A DNA stretch of 64,000 nt from Rhizobium sp. AC27/96. GTDB lineage: Bacteria > Pseudomonadota > Alphaproteobacteria > Rhizobiales > Rhizobiaceae. Shown piece by piece: positions 17,279 through 25,204 of this stretch (position 1 is the stretch's first letter; every line of letters begins with the position of its first letter). Under the pieces are notes generated by a model. It made no database searches, was not told where the DNA came from, and was given only the letters and a program-made list of their open reading frames with translations. Both the position numbers and the translations under genes were made by a program. The stretch is from positions 124,001-188,000 of the forward strand of contig NZ_LXKN01000066.1 of the NCBI RefSeq assembly GCF_001692325.1, read 5' to 3'.

Positions 17279-17609
17279 ATACTCGCGGGAAGCGGTTCTC
17301 GATTTCGAGCTGATCTTCGATCATCTGTTTGCCGCCTATGGCGAGTTGGGAGACACCTCCGACGAGGCCTGGGCGCGCGCGGCTGACCGGGTTCGCCAGC
17401 TCCGCTTGGACATCGATCGATTGGTGGAGACGCCTTATATCGGAACGTTGCGGCCGGATATTCATCCGGGCATTCGTTTTCTACGGCGCGACAAGGCTGT
17501 TGTCTGGTTTCTACCGGCGGAAGAGCGGCTGACGATTACCGTTGCCGCGATCTTTTTCGGCGCTCAGGACCACATCAGGCATATGCTTGCCCGCATGCTG
17601 GAAGAATAG
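17265..17609 (+). CDS. parE: Type II toxin, ParE/RelE superfamily
   Basis: 114 aa. It starts at a GTG inside the antitoxin gene (14-base overlap), the common coupled arrangement. The fold pattern of ParE is visible: EYSREAVLDFELIFDHLF (helix 1), VETPYIGTLRPDIHPGIRFLRRDKAVVWFL and a final strand RLTITVAAIFFGAQD, then a short C-terminal helix. ParE toxins poison DNA gyrase; RelE relatives cut mRNA, and sequence alone does not fully separate them, but the partner is ParD-like. No truncation is seen. Confidence 0.86.
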   Translation: MWNLEYSREAVLDFELIFDHLFAAYGELGDTSDEAWARAADRVRQLRLDIDRLVETPYIGTLRPDIHPGIRFLRRDKAVVWFLPAEERLTITVAAIFFGAQDHIRHMLARMLEE

Positions 17610-17653
17610 CCAGCCACCTTGCTCTGACGTCGCCTTCTCGCCGAGATAGCCGC

Positions 17654-18295
17654 CTAGTTCATCACGCTCGCAACGACCGTCGGCTTCTGGATGATATCCA
17701 CCCAACGCCCGGTATCGTTGATCGCCTGCCGCTTCAGATAGTGATAGGGCGTCTGCGTCCAGTCTTTCACCTGGTCGGTCAGATTGTCGAGAATGAAATC
17801 GCCGCGATCGGTGCGCACCGTGACGACGGCGTGACCTTCTCCATCCGGAAGACGCACGACCGTGATCAGCAGATCGGCAAGCGAAATGCCTTTCTTCATC
17901 AGTTCGCGACGCTTCTCCAGAGCATAGTGCTCGCAATTGCCCATGCCGTCGTCAGGATAGTTCCAATATTGCACGACGCCATAGTGATCGAGATCGCTGA
18001 CCGGCTTAACCCATGTGTTCACCGAGGTATTGACCTCGACAATCTCGTCCCAGAGCTTTTGCGTGATCTGGATGGGGCGCAGATCGCTCGGATGGATCGA
18101 GCATTCCTCCGGGCGGCGCTGGCAGAATTCGTAATGTCCGATCGGCTGCGACGTGATCGAGCCTGTCGGCATGATCGGGTCTGACGCCGCGGAGGCGCCT
18201 GCGTTGCAGGCAAGCAGCGCGATGGCAAACGTCAAAGCGGAGACAATGCTTTTACCCGCACAGAACAGGCTGGCTGGCCGGACGACGCAAAACAT
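17654..18295 (-). CDS. Bacterial transglutaminase-like cysteine protease (BTLCP)
   Basis: 213 aa. A hydrophobic signal region (SIVSALTFAIALLAC) ends near residue 38, so it is periplasmic or lipoprotein-like. The catalytic triad of the family is visible: Cys121 in DDGMGNCEHYALEKR, His155 in DGEGHAVVTVR and Asp170 in FILDNL. The ATG at 18295 has an AAAGG site 8 bases upstream; a TTG six codons earlier is less likely. BTLCPs are widespread in rhizobia, often near adhesin or cyclic-di-GMP genes in other species, but here it stands alone. Its substrate is unknown. Confidence 0.85.
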   Translation of the reverse strand: MFCVVRPASLFCAGKSIVSALTFAIALLACNAGASAASDPIMPTGSITSQPIGHYEFCQRRPEECSIHPSDLRPIQITQKLWDEIVEVNTSVNTWVKPVSDLDHYGVVQYWNYPDDGMGNCEHYALEKRRELMKKGISLADLLITVVRLPDGEGHAVVTVRTDRGDFILDNLTDQVKDWTQTPYHYLKRQAINDTGRWVDIIQKPTVVASVMN

Positions 18296-18432
18296 ACAAA
18301 CGCCTTTGCCCAAAGGAACAGTGTTAACGAATCGTTAAGTTTTGCGGCCCGCGAAGTCAATTTGGGTCATCGCCGACCGGCCGCAAATCTTAATAGATGG
18401 TTAACGTAGCTCTTTGGGGCAGAACGTCACGC

Positions 18433-18458
18433 GACAGGACCTTGGCCCTGTCCTTTTT
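18433..18458 (+). terminator. Rho-independent-like terminator
   Basis: GACAGG and CCTGTC form a 6-bp stem (extendable to 9 bp with one mismatch) around ACCTTGGC, followed by CTTTTT on the + strand. No + strand protein gene lies upstream between 18296 and 18432, so this may end a short untranslated RNA. Confidence 0.5.
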
Positions 18459-18462
18459 CGGG

Positions 18463-19173
18463 TCAGCGCATGGTGTATCCGCCGTCGCAAAAGAGTGTGT
18501 TGCCGGTCATGTTGGTGTTGTCGAGCAGGAAGAGGGCAGCGTGGGCCTGCTCTTCGACGGTCGCCGGCCTTTGGACAAGGCAGAGCTTGCGCCAATAGTC
18601 ATAGGCGGGCTCTCGCACATGGTCCGGCCGGTTGCGCCACAATTCGCTATCCGTGGTGCCGGGCGAGAGGCAGTTCACTCGGATCGGATTGAGCTCCAGC
18701 GCAAGGCCGCGCGCCAACCCCTCAAGTGCCGCATTGCAGGCGGCATAGGCCGGGGCGCCGACTGGCCGGGCCGAGGCGGCGCCGGACATCAGCACAACAG
18801 AGGCGTCGTCGCGCAGATACGGCAACGCCGCGTGGACGGCGCGATATTGCCCCCAGAACTTCGCCTCGAACAAGGCTTCGCTGGTTTCGATGCCTCCGTC
18901 CCGAAAGGTGCCGGTCTGATAGGAAGCGGCGGGCGTGAAAAGGCCCGATAGCGCTGGCGCTTCAGCAAAGAAGCGATCGAGCGAGGTCCGGTCCGTTATC
19001 TCCACGGTTCGGCCGGATGCCGCCGGGCCGAGCGCGGCCAGAGCTTTGGCGAGATTGTCCGAAGACCGGCCGCCGATCAGCAGCCGATCTCCCCGTTTTG
19101 CAAGTGTATGAGCAAGCGCCAGGCCGATGCCTGACGTGCCCCCGATGATGGCGTAGGTGCGAGTATTGGTCAT
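18463..19173 (-). CDS. SDR family oxidoreductase, catalytic Lys replaced by Asn
   Basis: 236 aa. The NAD(P)-binding motif GGTSGIG is at residues 11-17 and the substrate loop ends with PGTTDSELW. Ser130 and Tyr143 of the catalytic set are in place, but the YxxxK lysine is an asparagine (Tyr143-Ala-Ala-Cys-Asn147). The C-terminus VTGNTLFCDGGYTMR-like ending is normal for the family. The gene is divergent from a LysR regulator, 86 bases apart, the usual arrangement of a LysR-controlled target. The reaction and substrate are unknown, and the Asn substitution raises the question of whether it is catalytic. Confidence 0.85.
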   Translation of the reverse strand: MTNTRTYAIIGGTSGIGLALAHTLAKRGDRLLIGGRSSDNLAKALAALGPAASGRTVEITDRTSLDRFFAEAPALSGLFTPAASYQTGTFRDGGIETSEALFEAKFWGQYRAVHAALPYLRDDASVVLMSGAASARPVGAPAYAACNAALEGLARGLALELNPIRVNCLSPGTTDSELWRNRPDHVREPAYDYWRKLCLVQRPATVEEQAHAALFLLDNTNMTGNTLFCDGGYTMR

Positions 19174-19259
19174 GAAACGAAGTTATCCGCGCCTGAAGCG
19201 CTGTTAAAGGGACAAATAATCGTTATATTACCGAAATAAATTCATGAATAGTGACCCCC

Positions 19260-20177
19260 ATGCAGCATCAGCCGGGCGACGATATCGGAGTGTTTCTGGC
19301 GGTCTGCGAAGCAGGAAGTTTCGTTGCGGCCTCGACCCGATTACGGCTTTCCGCCTCGGCCGTCGCCAAGGCGATCGGGCGCATCGAGAAACGGCTGAAC
19401 ATCAGGCTGTTCAAGCGCACGACCCGCAGCCTGTCATTGACGGCGGAAGGCATCGCCTACCGTGATGTCTGCGAGACCGCCCGGCGGGATATTCATCGGG
19501 TCGAGACGATAATCTCCGGCCTTTCCGACGAGCCTTCAGGCAGCCTCAATGTCAGCCTGCCGCCGCTTTTCGGCTCGCAAATCGTTGCGCCGGCGCTTTA
19601 CGCCCTTTCGCGGAAATGGCCACGGCTCAACCTCAATATCAGCACCTCAGTCGAGCATCTCAATCTAGCCGATAGCGGCATTGATCTCGCCGTTCGCATC
19701 GGTGAACTGCCGGACACTGGCGGGCTGATCGCCCGGCGTTTGGGCGTGCAGCGCCTCGTTCTCTGCGGCTCCCGAGGCTATTTCGACAACCGCAGGCGGC
19801 CGGGGACGATCGAGGATCTCGTTGATCATGATCTGATCGGCGCCCCGAAGAACGGCCGTCCGGCACCGTGGCAGTTCCGGCAATCGGATGGTGCGCTGTC
19901 GATATGGCACCCGCGCTCGAGACTGCTGCTGGAGGGCAGCCTTCTCACCCTCTCGGCGATCAGATCCGGGCAGGGGCTTGGCCTGGTGCCTCAATGGCTG
20001 GTGCGAGACGAGATTTCCGGTGGCCAGCTCGTGTCAGTTCTTGAGGATTGTATCGCCGGCCACCTGCCGGTGCATGCCGTTTGGCCTTCTGCCCCCATCA
20101 TGTTGCCGCGCCTGCGCATGGCGATAGACGCAATCGTCGAAGCTAGCGCTCTCGAACTGGCCAGTGGGGCAGCCTAA
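19260..20177 (+). CDS. LysR family transcriptional regulator
   Basis: 305 aa. N-terminal winged HTH: DIGVFLAVCEAGSFVAASTRLRLSASAVAKAIGRIEKRL, then LFKRTTRSLSLTAEG, followed by a periplasmic-binding-like effector domain. A GTG three codons upstream (19251) is an alternative start; neither has a strong ribosome site. The subgroup with RTTRSLSLTAEG is common beside short-chain dehydrogenases. A small ATAA-TCG-TTAT dyad at 19216-19226 in the divergent intergenic region could be its binding box. Confidence 0.88.
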   Translation: MQHQPGDDIGVFLAVCEAGSFVAASTRLRLSASAVAKAIGRIEKRLNIRLFKRTTRSLSLTAEGIAYRDVCETARRDIHRVETIISGLSDEPSGSLNVSLPPLFGSQIVAPALYALSRKWPRLNLNISTSVEHLNLADSGIDLAVRIGELPDTGGLIARRLGVQRLVLCGSRGYFDNRRRPGTIEDLVDHDLIGAPKNGRPAPWQFRQSDGALSIWHPRSRLLLEGSLLTLSAIRSGQGLGLVPQWLVRDEISGGQLVSVLEDCIAGHLPVHAVWPSAPIMLPRLRMAIDAIVEASALELASGAA

Positions 20178-20251
20178 CATCTCGCCGCGGAATAGGCGCA
20201 GGACCTGTCCGATAAAGGTCTCTGCCTTGCGATTTGAAACTTCTTCCGTCG

Positions 20252-20268
20252 TGACAGTTCTCTGACAG
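20252..20268. promoter_or_regulatory. Direct repeat TGACAG with 11-bp period (possible response-regulator site)
   Basis: TGACAGTTCTCTGACAG contains two TGACAG copies whose starts are 11 bases apart, the one-helical-turn spacing typical of OmpR/PhoB-family binding sites. It lies about 275 bases upstream of the ABC binding-protein gene and is a candidate target of the OmpR-type regulator encoded at the end of the same gene group. Confidence 0.4.
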
Positions 20269-20348
20269 GAATCGCTGCCAGCTTATCCCGATCTGTAGAG
20301 GACAGAGACGATCGGTTCTGAACTGACCGGCCATTGGGGAGGAAATCC

Positions 20349-20375
20349 ATGAACATCGCGCTCAGCCGCGTCTAG
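20349..20375 (+). CDS. Possible 8-residue leader peptide
   Basis: ATG followed by MNIALSRV and a TAG stop, preceded at optimal distance by GGGGAGGA (20336-20343), one of the strongest ribosome sites in the window. There is no other start that this site could serve. A role in attenuation or in translational control of the downstream importer is possible; the peptide has no obvious run of one regulatory amino acid. Confidence 0.35.
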   Translation: MNIALSRV

Positions 20376-20542
20376 CGGCAACCCTTCGTCGCTTAGCGAC
20401 CATCCGTCAAATCGTCTAGTCGCCAGCAGCCTTCTGTAGGAGGCCGGCCCGCTTCACCTGTTTTCAGATCGGCGTGGGCGGAAGCGCTGGCCGCTTGCGA
20501 TGGCGACAAATCACACCCAGCAGTCAATTAGGAGGATAGTAA

Positions 20543-21607
20543 ATGTCACTGCTTTTCAGAAAACTCAGTCTCGCGGCCGCCATAACGGTCGGTATCAATG
20601 GTGCAGCGCTTGCCGCCGGCGACGATCTGATCGCCGCTGCCAAGAAGGAAGGCGTGATCTCGATCTACGCCGCAACCGACCTGACCCAGGCGCAGGCCCT
20701 GCTCGATGCCTTCACCAAGAAATATCCGGGTATTCGGGTCGATTACAACGATATCGGCACCAACGGCGTCTACAATCGCGTGATCTCCGAAGCCGCGGCC
20801 GGCCAGGTCGGCGGCGACCTCGTCTGGACATCGGCGATGGACCAGACCGTCAAGCTCGCCGTCGACGGCTATCTCGTTTCCTATTCCTCGTCTGAAATCG
20901 GCGCCCTTCCAAGCTGGGCTGTCTATGACAAGACCGTCTATGCCACCACGCTCGAGCCGATCGGCATGATCTACAACAAGCTCGCCTTGCCAGAGGCGGA
21001 AGTGCCGCGTACGCGTGCGGCCCTGATCGAATATCTCGGCAAGAAGGATGTTGCGGGTAAAGTCGCAACCTTCGATCCGGAAAAATCCGGCGTCGGCTTC
21101 ATGATCCAGACCAATGATTCCAAGCAGCGCAATGATTATTGGGATCTGGTCGGAGCATTCGGCACCGCCAAGGGCAAGACCTATTCCTCGACCGGCTCGA
21201 TGCGCGAAACCGTTGTCTCCGGTGAAAACGTCATCGCCTTCAACCTGATCGGCTCCTACGCGCTCGATTGGGTCAAGAGCGCCTCCAATCTCGGCGTTGC
21301 CTTCGGCCAGGATTATACGCCGGCCTTCTCGCGCGTCGCCGCTATCATGAAGAACGCGCCGCACCCCAACTCCGCCCAGCTGTTCCTGGATTTCATGCTG
21401 TCGCAGGAAGGGCAGAACGCCATCGCTTCGAAGGGCATGCCGTCGCTGCGCACCGATGTCGACCAGGGGTACAACCTCAACACCATCAATGAACTGGTCG
21501 GCGGCAACCTGAAGCCCATCGCGCTTGATGACTCGCGTCTGGAATTCATGGACCCGATGAAGCGCCTCGAATTCCTCAAGAAGTGGCGCGGCTCGGTCAA
21601 GAGCTGA
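20543..21607 (+). CDS. ABC transporter substrate-binding protein, AfuA/Fut-like (SBP family 1/6)
   Basis: 354 aa periplasmic protein with a clear signal peptide (LSLAAAITVGINGAALAAG). Domain pattern of the ferric/phosphosugar binding group: ISIYAATDLTQAQALLDAFTKKYPGIRVDY near the N-terminus, VWTSAMDQTVKLA, PIGMIYNKLALP and a late SAQLFLDFMLSQEGQ. It lacks the paired tyrosines that mark ferric-binding FbpA in an obvious position. An AGGAGGATAG site precedes the ATG. It heads the operon with a fused permease and an ATPase, followed by a two-component system that contains a related binding protein. AfuA and PgtC relatives bind phosphorylated sugars, so a hexose-phosphate-like ligand is as plausible as iron. 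Confidence 0.87.
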   Translation: MSLLFRKLSLAAAITVGINGAALAAGDDLIAAAKKEGVISIYAATDLTQAQALLDAFTKKYPGIRVDYNDIGTNGVYNRVISEAAAGQVGGDLVWTSAMDQTVKLAVDGYLVSYSSSEIGALPSWAVYDKTVYATTLEPIGMIYNKLALPEAEVPRTRAALIEYLGKKDVAGKVATFDPEKSGVGFMIQTNDSKQRNDYWDLVGAFGTAKGKTYSSTGSMRETVVSGENVIAFNLIGSYALDWVKSASNLGVAFGQDYTPAFSRVAAIMKNAPHPNSAQLFLDFMLSQEGQNAIASKGMPSLRTDVDQGYNLNTINELVGGNLKPIALDDSRLEFMDPMKRLEFLKKWRGSVKS

Positions 21608-21658
21608 CGCACCGGCCGAACATCGAAGAACAACAACCATCGATAAGGAGGCGAGCCG

Positions 21659-23425
21659 ATGTCGGCACCGTCGACGCCAATATCCAGCCTGTCTCGCGCT
21701 GAGCCAGCAGTTGTTCAGGCAAGCCAGAAATTCACACCGATACCGCAGCCGGCCAATGCCCTTGGCTTTCGCCGTATCGTCATCGGCTTGCTCGCCGTCG
21801 TCGTGCTGGCTCCGATCGCACTGATCATCTACCAGAGCCTGCTCGATGGACCGTTCTTTGCGCGCAGCAGCAAGCTCTCGATCGAGGCCTATCGCTATAT
21901 CCTGACCGACGAAATGTTCTATGACGCGCTCTGGAACACGGTCATCATGGCGGTCGGCATGGTGGCGATCGCGGTGCCGCTTGGCGCCGCGCTCTCCTTC
22001 CTTCTGACAAGGACTGACGTCAAGTTCCGCAAGGCGCTCGAAGTCGTCGTCCTCGTGCCGATGTTCATCTCTGCCATCGTGCTTGCCTTCGGCTACACCG
22101 TAGCCGTCGGCCCTTCCGGGTTCCTCACCATGCTGTCCCGCGACATCTTCGGTGCCGCGCCCTGGAATCTTTATTCATTGACCGGCATCGTCATCGTCAC
22201 GGGGCTTGCGCATGTGCCGCATGTCTACCTCTATGTCGCGGCTGCCATGCGCAACCTGCCGTCCGATCTGGAGGAGGCCGCAAGGTCGATGGGTTCGCCG
22301 ATCTGGCGTGTCTGCCTGGACGTGACGCTTCCCATGGTCCTGCCGGCGCTCGTCTTTGCCACCGCGCTGAACCTCCTGATCGGCTTCGAGATGTTCGGTG
22401 TTCCCTATGTGCTGGGCGATCCGAGCGGCATCGTTGTGCTTACCACCTATGTCTACAAGCTCACCACGTTGTTTGGTGTGCCGACCTACCAGCTGATGGC
22501 TGTCGTCGTCGTGCTGCTCGTGCTGCTGACGCTGCCGCTCGTCTGGTATCAGCGCCGCCTGTTGCGCCATAGCCGTCGCTATGCGGCACTTGGCGGCAAG
22601 GGCGCGCGCACGACTGTGATGCGGCTTGGAGCCACCGGCCAGATCATTGCGCTTTCCTTCATTGGCTTCTGGCTTTTCGTATCGGTGCTGCTGCCGATCG
22701 GCGGCATCGTGCTGCGCGCCTTCGTCGATGCCTGGGGGCAGGGGGTCAATCCGCTCGCGCATCTGACCGTCGCGCATTTTGCCACGCTTGTTGAAGTGCC
22801 AAGCCTGTTTCGCGGTATCGTCAACACGGTCATCCTTGCCGTCGTCGGCGGAGCGGCCGCGGTTGCGATCTATCTCGTGATCGGGCTTGCCGGGCATCGC
22901 CACAAGGGCCTGTCCAACACCGTGCTCGATTATATGGTGCTCCTGCCGCGCGCCATGCCGAGCCTCATCATCGGCCTTGCCTTCTTCTGGCTGTTCCTGT
23001 TCATCCCCTTCCTCATTCCGCTCAGGACCACGCTGATCAGCTTATTTGCAGCCTATGTCATCGTCGGGCTTTCCTATGGCCTGCGCCTGCTGCAGGGCAC
23101 GCTGATCCAGGTGAGCCCCGAGCTCGAGGAAGCCGCGCGCACGACGGGCGCCACCATCGGCCGAAGCTGGCGCGATATTGTCATCCCCATCATCAGGCCA
23201 GGCCTGGTGGGAGCCTGGGCGCTGATCATGATCGTGTTCCTGCGCGATTACGCCACGGGCATCTATCTCATGAGCGCCGGCACAGAGGTCATCGGATCGC
23301 TGATGATGGCGCAACTCCAGTCCGGGGCGATGGACACGATCGCAGCACTCGCCTTTGTCAGCATCCTTCTTACCGGCGGCGGCCTTGCCCTCGCCCTTCG
23401 TCTGGGAGCCAAGATCCATGACTGA
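21659..23425 (+). CDS. ABC transporter permease, fused two-domain (AfuB/FbpB type)
   Basis: 588 aa with two MetI-type permease domains in tandem, about twelve transmembrane helices, the normal layout for the Fbp/Afu family. The two EAA loops are visible as LEEAARSMGSPIWRVCLDVTLPM (about residue 205) and LEEAARTTGATIGRSWRDIVIPI (about residue 485). AAGGAGGCG lies 6 bases before the ATG. It overlaps the ATPase gene by 8 bases. Confidence 0.92.
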   Translation: MSAPSTPISSLSRAEPAVVQASQKFTPIPQPANALGFRRIVIGLLAVVVLAPIALIIYQSLLDGPFFARSSKLSIEAYRYILTDEMFYDALWNTVIMAVGMVAIAVPLGAALSFLLTRTDVKFRKALEVVVLVPMFISAIVLAFGYTVAVGPSGFLTMLSRDIFGAAPWNLYSLTGIVIVTGLAHVPHVYLYVAAAMRNLPSDLEEAARSMGSPIWRVCLDVTLPMVLPALVFATALNLLIGFEMFGVPYVLGDPSGIVVLTTYVYKLTTLFGVPTYQLMAVVVVLLVLLTLPLVWYQRRLLRHSRRYAALGGKGARTTVMRLGATGQIIALSFIGFWLFVSVLLPIGGIVLRAFVDAWGQGVNPLAHLTVAHFATLVEVPSLFRGIVNTVILAVVGGAAAVAIYLVIGLAGHRHKGLSNTVLDYMVLLPRAMPSLIIGLAFFWLFLFIPFLIPLRTTLISLFAAYVIVGLSYGLRLLQGTLIQVSPELEEAARTTGATIGRSWRDIVIPIIRPGLVGAWALIMIVFLRDYATGIYLMSAGTEVIGSLMMAQLQSGAMDTIAALAFVSILLTGGGLALALRLGAKIHD

Positions 23426-24479
23426 TCTCATCGTTCAAAACGTGCATAAATATCTGGGCGGCCTGCACATCCTCCAGGGCGCCTCCTTCACCGCCAATCG
23501 CGGCTCGATCGTGTCGTTGCTCGGTGCTTCCGGCAGCGGCAAGACGACGCTGTTGCGCTGCATTGCCGGGCTTGAACAACCTGAGATCGGCCAGGTCAAG
23601 ATCGCCGGCGCGGTGGTCTTCGATGGCGAGAAACGCGTCACCGTCGCACCGGAAAACCGCAATATCGGCCTGGTGTTCCAGTCCTACGCATTGTGGCCGC
23701 ACCGCACCGTGGCGGAGAATGTCGCCTACGGCCTGAAGCTGCGGGGGGTGAACAAGGCTGACGCGGAAAAGCGTGTGCTGGAGACGCTGGGCAAGATCGG
23801 CCTCGGCCACCTTGCTGAGCGCTATCCGGATCAGCTCTCGGGCGGCCAGCAGCAGCGCGTCGCCATCTGCCGCGCTCTCGTCTACGAGCCGAAGATCCTG
23901 CTCATGGACGAACCGCTATCCAATCTGGATGCGAAACTTCGCGAGGAGGCGCGCTACTGGATCCGCAAACTCGTCCTCGATCTCGGCATCTGCGGCGTTC
24001 TCGTCACGCATGATCAGGCCGAAGCGCTCGCTGCCTCCGACAATATTCTGCTGCTGCGGAACGGAAAGGTCGAGCAGGAGGGGCCTCCGCAGGATATCTA
24101 TTCGAAGCCGACAAGCTTCTACGTTGCCGACTTCCTCGGCGCGAACAATGTTGCGTCGGGACGCATCACGCGCGACGGCGCCGTGGCCAGCATTCGCGGC
24201 CCCAACTGGCAGCTCGATGGGGTGATGATGGGCGAGGGAGCGGAGAGCGACGGCAAGGCCGTCATCCGCGTCGAGCAGATCATCGTTCACGATCAGCCGG
24301 CATCCGGCCGTATCGAAATGCAGCTGGAGGCCTGCCTCTTCCTGGGCGACCGCTGGGAATACCGCCTGTCCTATGGCGAGTTCAAGGCCAAGGCATTCGG
24401 TCCGCGGTTCGTGGCCGCCGGCACGGTCTGGGCCGAGATCCCCCGCGAAAGCGTGTGGCTCTATCCGGAAGCAGCCTGA
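23418..24479 (+). CDS. ABC transporter ATP-binding protein, AfuC/PotA type
   Basis: 353 aa. Walker A GASGSGKTT, Q-loop IGLVFQSYALWPH, signature LSGGQQQRV, Walker B ILLMDEPLSNLD, H-loop VTHDQAEA, then a C-terminal TOBE-like regulatory domain (about 245-350). The ATG at 23418 overlaps the permease stop and is preferred to the longer frame beginning at 23355. It powers the importer formed with the two upstream genes. Confidence 0.93.
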   Translation: MTDLIVQNVHKYLGGLHILQGASFTANRGSIVSLLGASGSGKTTLLRCIAGLEQPEIGQVKIAGAVVFDGEKRVTVAPENRNIGLVFQSYALWPHRTVAENVAYGLKLRGVNKADAEKRVLETLGKIGLGHLAERYPDQLSGGQQQRVAICRALVYEPKILLMDEPLSNLDAKLREEARYWIRKLVLDLGICGVLVTHDQAEALAASDNILLLRNGKVEQEGPPQDIYSKPTSFYVADFLGANNVASGRITRDGAVASIRGPNWQLDGVMMGEGAESDGKAVIRVEQIIVHDQPASGRIEMQLEACLFLGDRWEYRLSYGEFKAKAFGPRFVAAGTVWAEIPRESVWLYPEAA

Positions 24480-24532
24480 GGGCGGTGAACCGTTGCGTCC
24501 GGAGGTCATGACGGCTAGGCATTAAGGCTGAT

Positions 24533-25204
24533 ATGCGCATTCTGCTCGTTGAAGATACGCAAGACGTTGGCGAAGCCATATGTCGGCGCTTTCAGGCTAT
24601 CGGCCACATGGTCGATTGGCAGACGGACGGTCGTGCCGCAGCCGAGATCCTGGCCTTCACCGAGTATGATCTCGTCATCCTCGACGTCATGCTTCCTGGG
24701 CTTGACGGCTTTGAAATCCTGAAAGGATTGAGGCGTGCCCGTGTGAGCACGCCCGTCATCATGTTGACGGCGCGCTCCGAAGTCGATGATCGCGTCGGCG
24801 CCCTCGATCTCGGGGCGGACGATTATCTCGTCAAGCCCTTCGACTTCCGCGAGCTGGAGGCGCGGGCGAGGGTATTGGTGCGCAGACGCAGCGGCGAGGC
24901 GACCAACTTCGTCACCTGCGGCGATATCGTCCTCGACCGCGCCAGCCGTTCGGTGAAGGTCGGCAAACGCGAGGTACAGCTGAAGCGCCGCGAGATGACG
25001 CTGCTCGAAATCTTCGCGTCGCGGCCGGGGCGGGTCTTCAGCAAGCACGAACTTCTCGACCAGCTCTATGGCTTCGACGAGGCCGTCAGCGCCAACGCGA
25101 TCGAGCTTTATGTCGGACGGTTGCGCAAGAAGCTGGAAGGGGCCAAGGCGCGCATCGTGACACTTCACGGTATCGGTTATCAGTTGGTCTCCGATGACGC
25201 GTGA
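24533..25204 (+). CDS. OmpR-family response regulator (TctD/QseB-like)
   Basis: 223 aa. Receiver domain with the phosphoacceptor Asp51 (LDVMLPGLDG), Thr79 and Lys101 (LVKPF); the C-terminal winged-helix domain has RREMTLLEIFASRPGRVFSKHELLDQLYG and ANAIELYVGRLRKKL. It starts 53 bases after the ABC ATPase and overlaps the kinase start by 11 bases. In TctDE-type systems the regulator activates an adjacent transporter; here the adjacent importer operon is the natural target. Confidence 0.93.
   Translation: MRILLVEDTQDVGEAICRRFQAIGHMVDWQTDGRAAAEILAFTEYDLVILDVMLPGLDGFEILKGLRRARVSTPVIMLTARSEVDDRVGALDLGADDYLVKPFDFRELEARARVLVRRRSGEATNFVTCGDIVLDRASRSVKVGKREVQLKRREMTLLEIFASRPGRVFSKHELLDQLYGFDEAVSANAIELYVGRLRKKLEGAKARIVTLHGIGYQLVSDDA

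Larger units (their letters stand above)
20178..20542. other. Leader region of the iron/phosphosugar-type ABC operon
   Basis: 365 bases between the LysR gene and the binding-protein gene. It holds two direct TGACAG repeats, a candidate 8-residue leader peptide with a strong ribosome site, and about 165 bases between that peptide and the next gene. This is long for a simple promoter and suggests regulated transcription or a structured leader. Confidence 0.5.
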
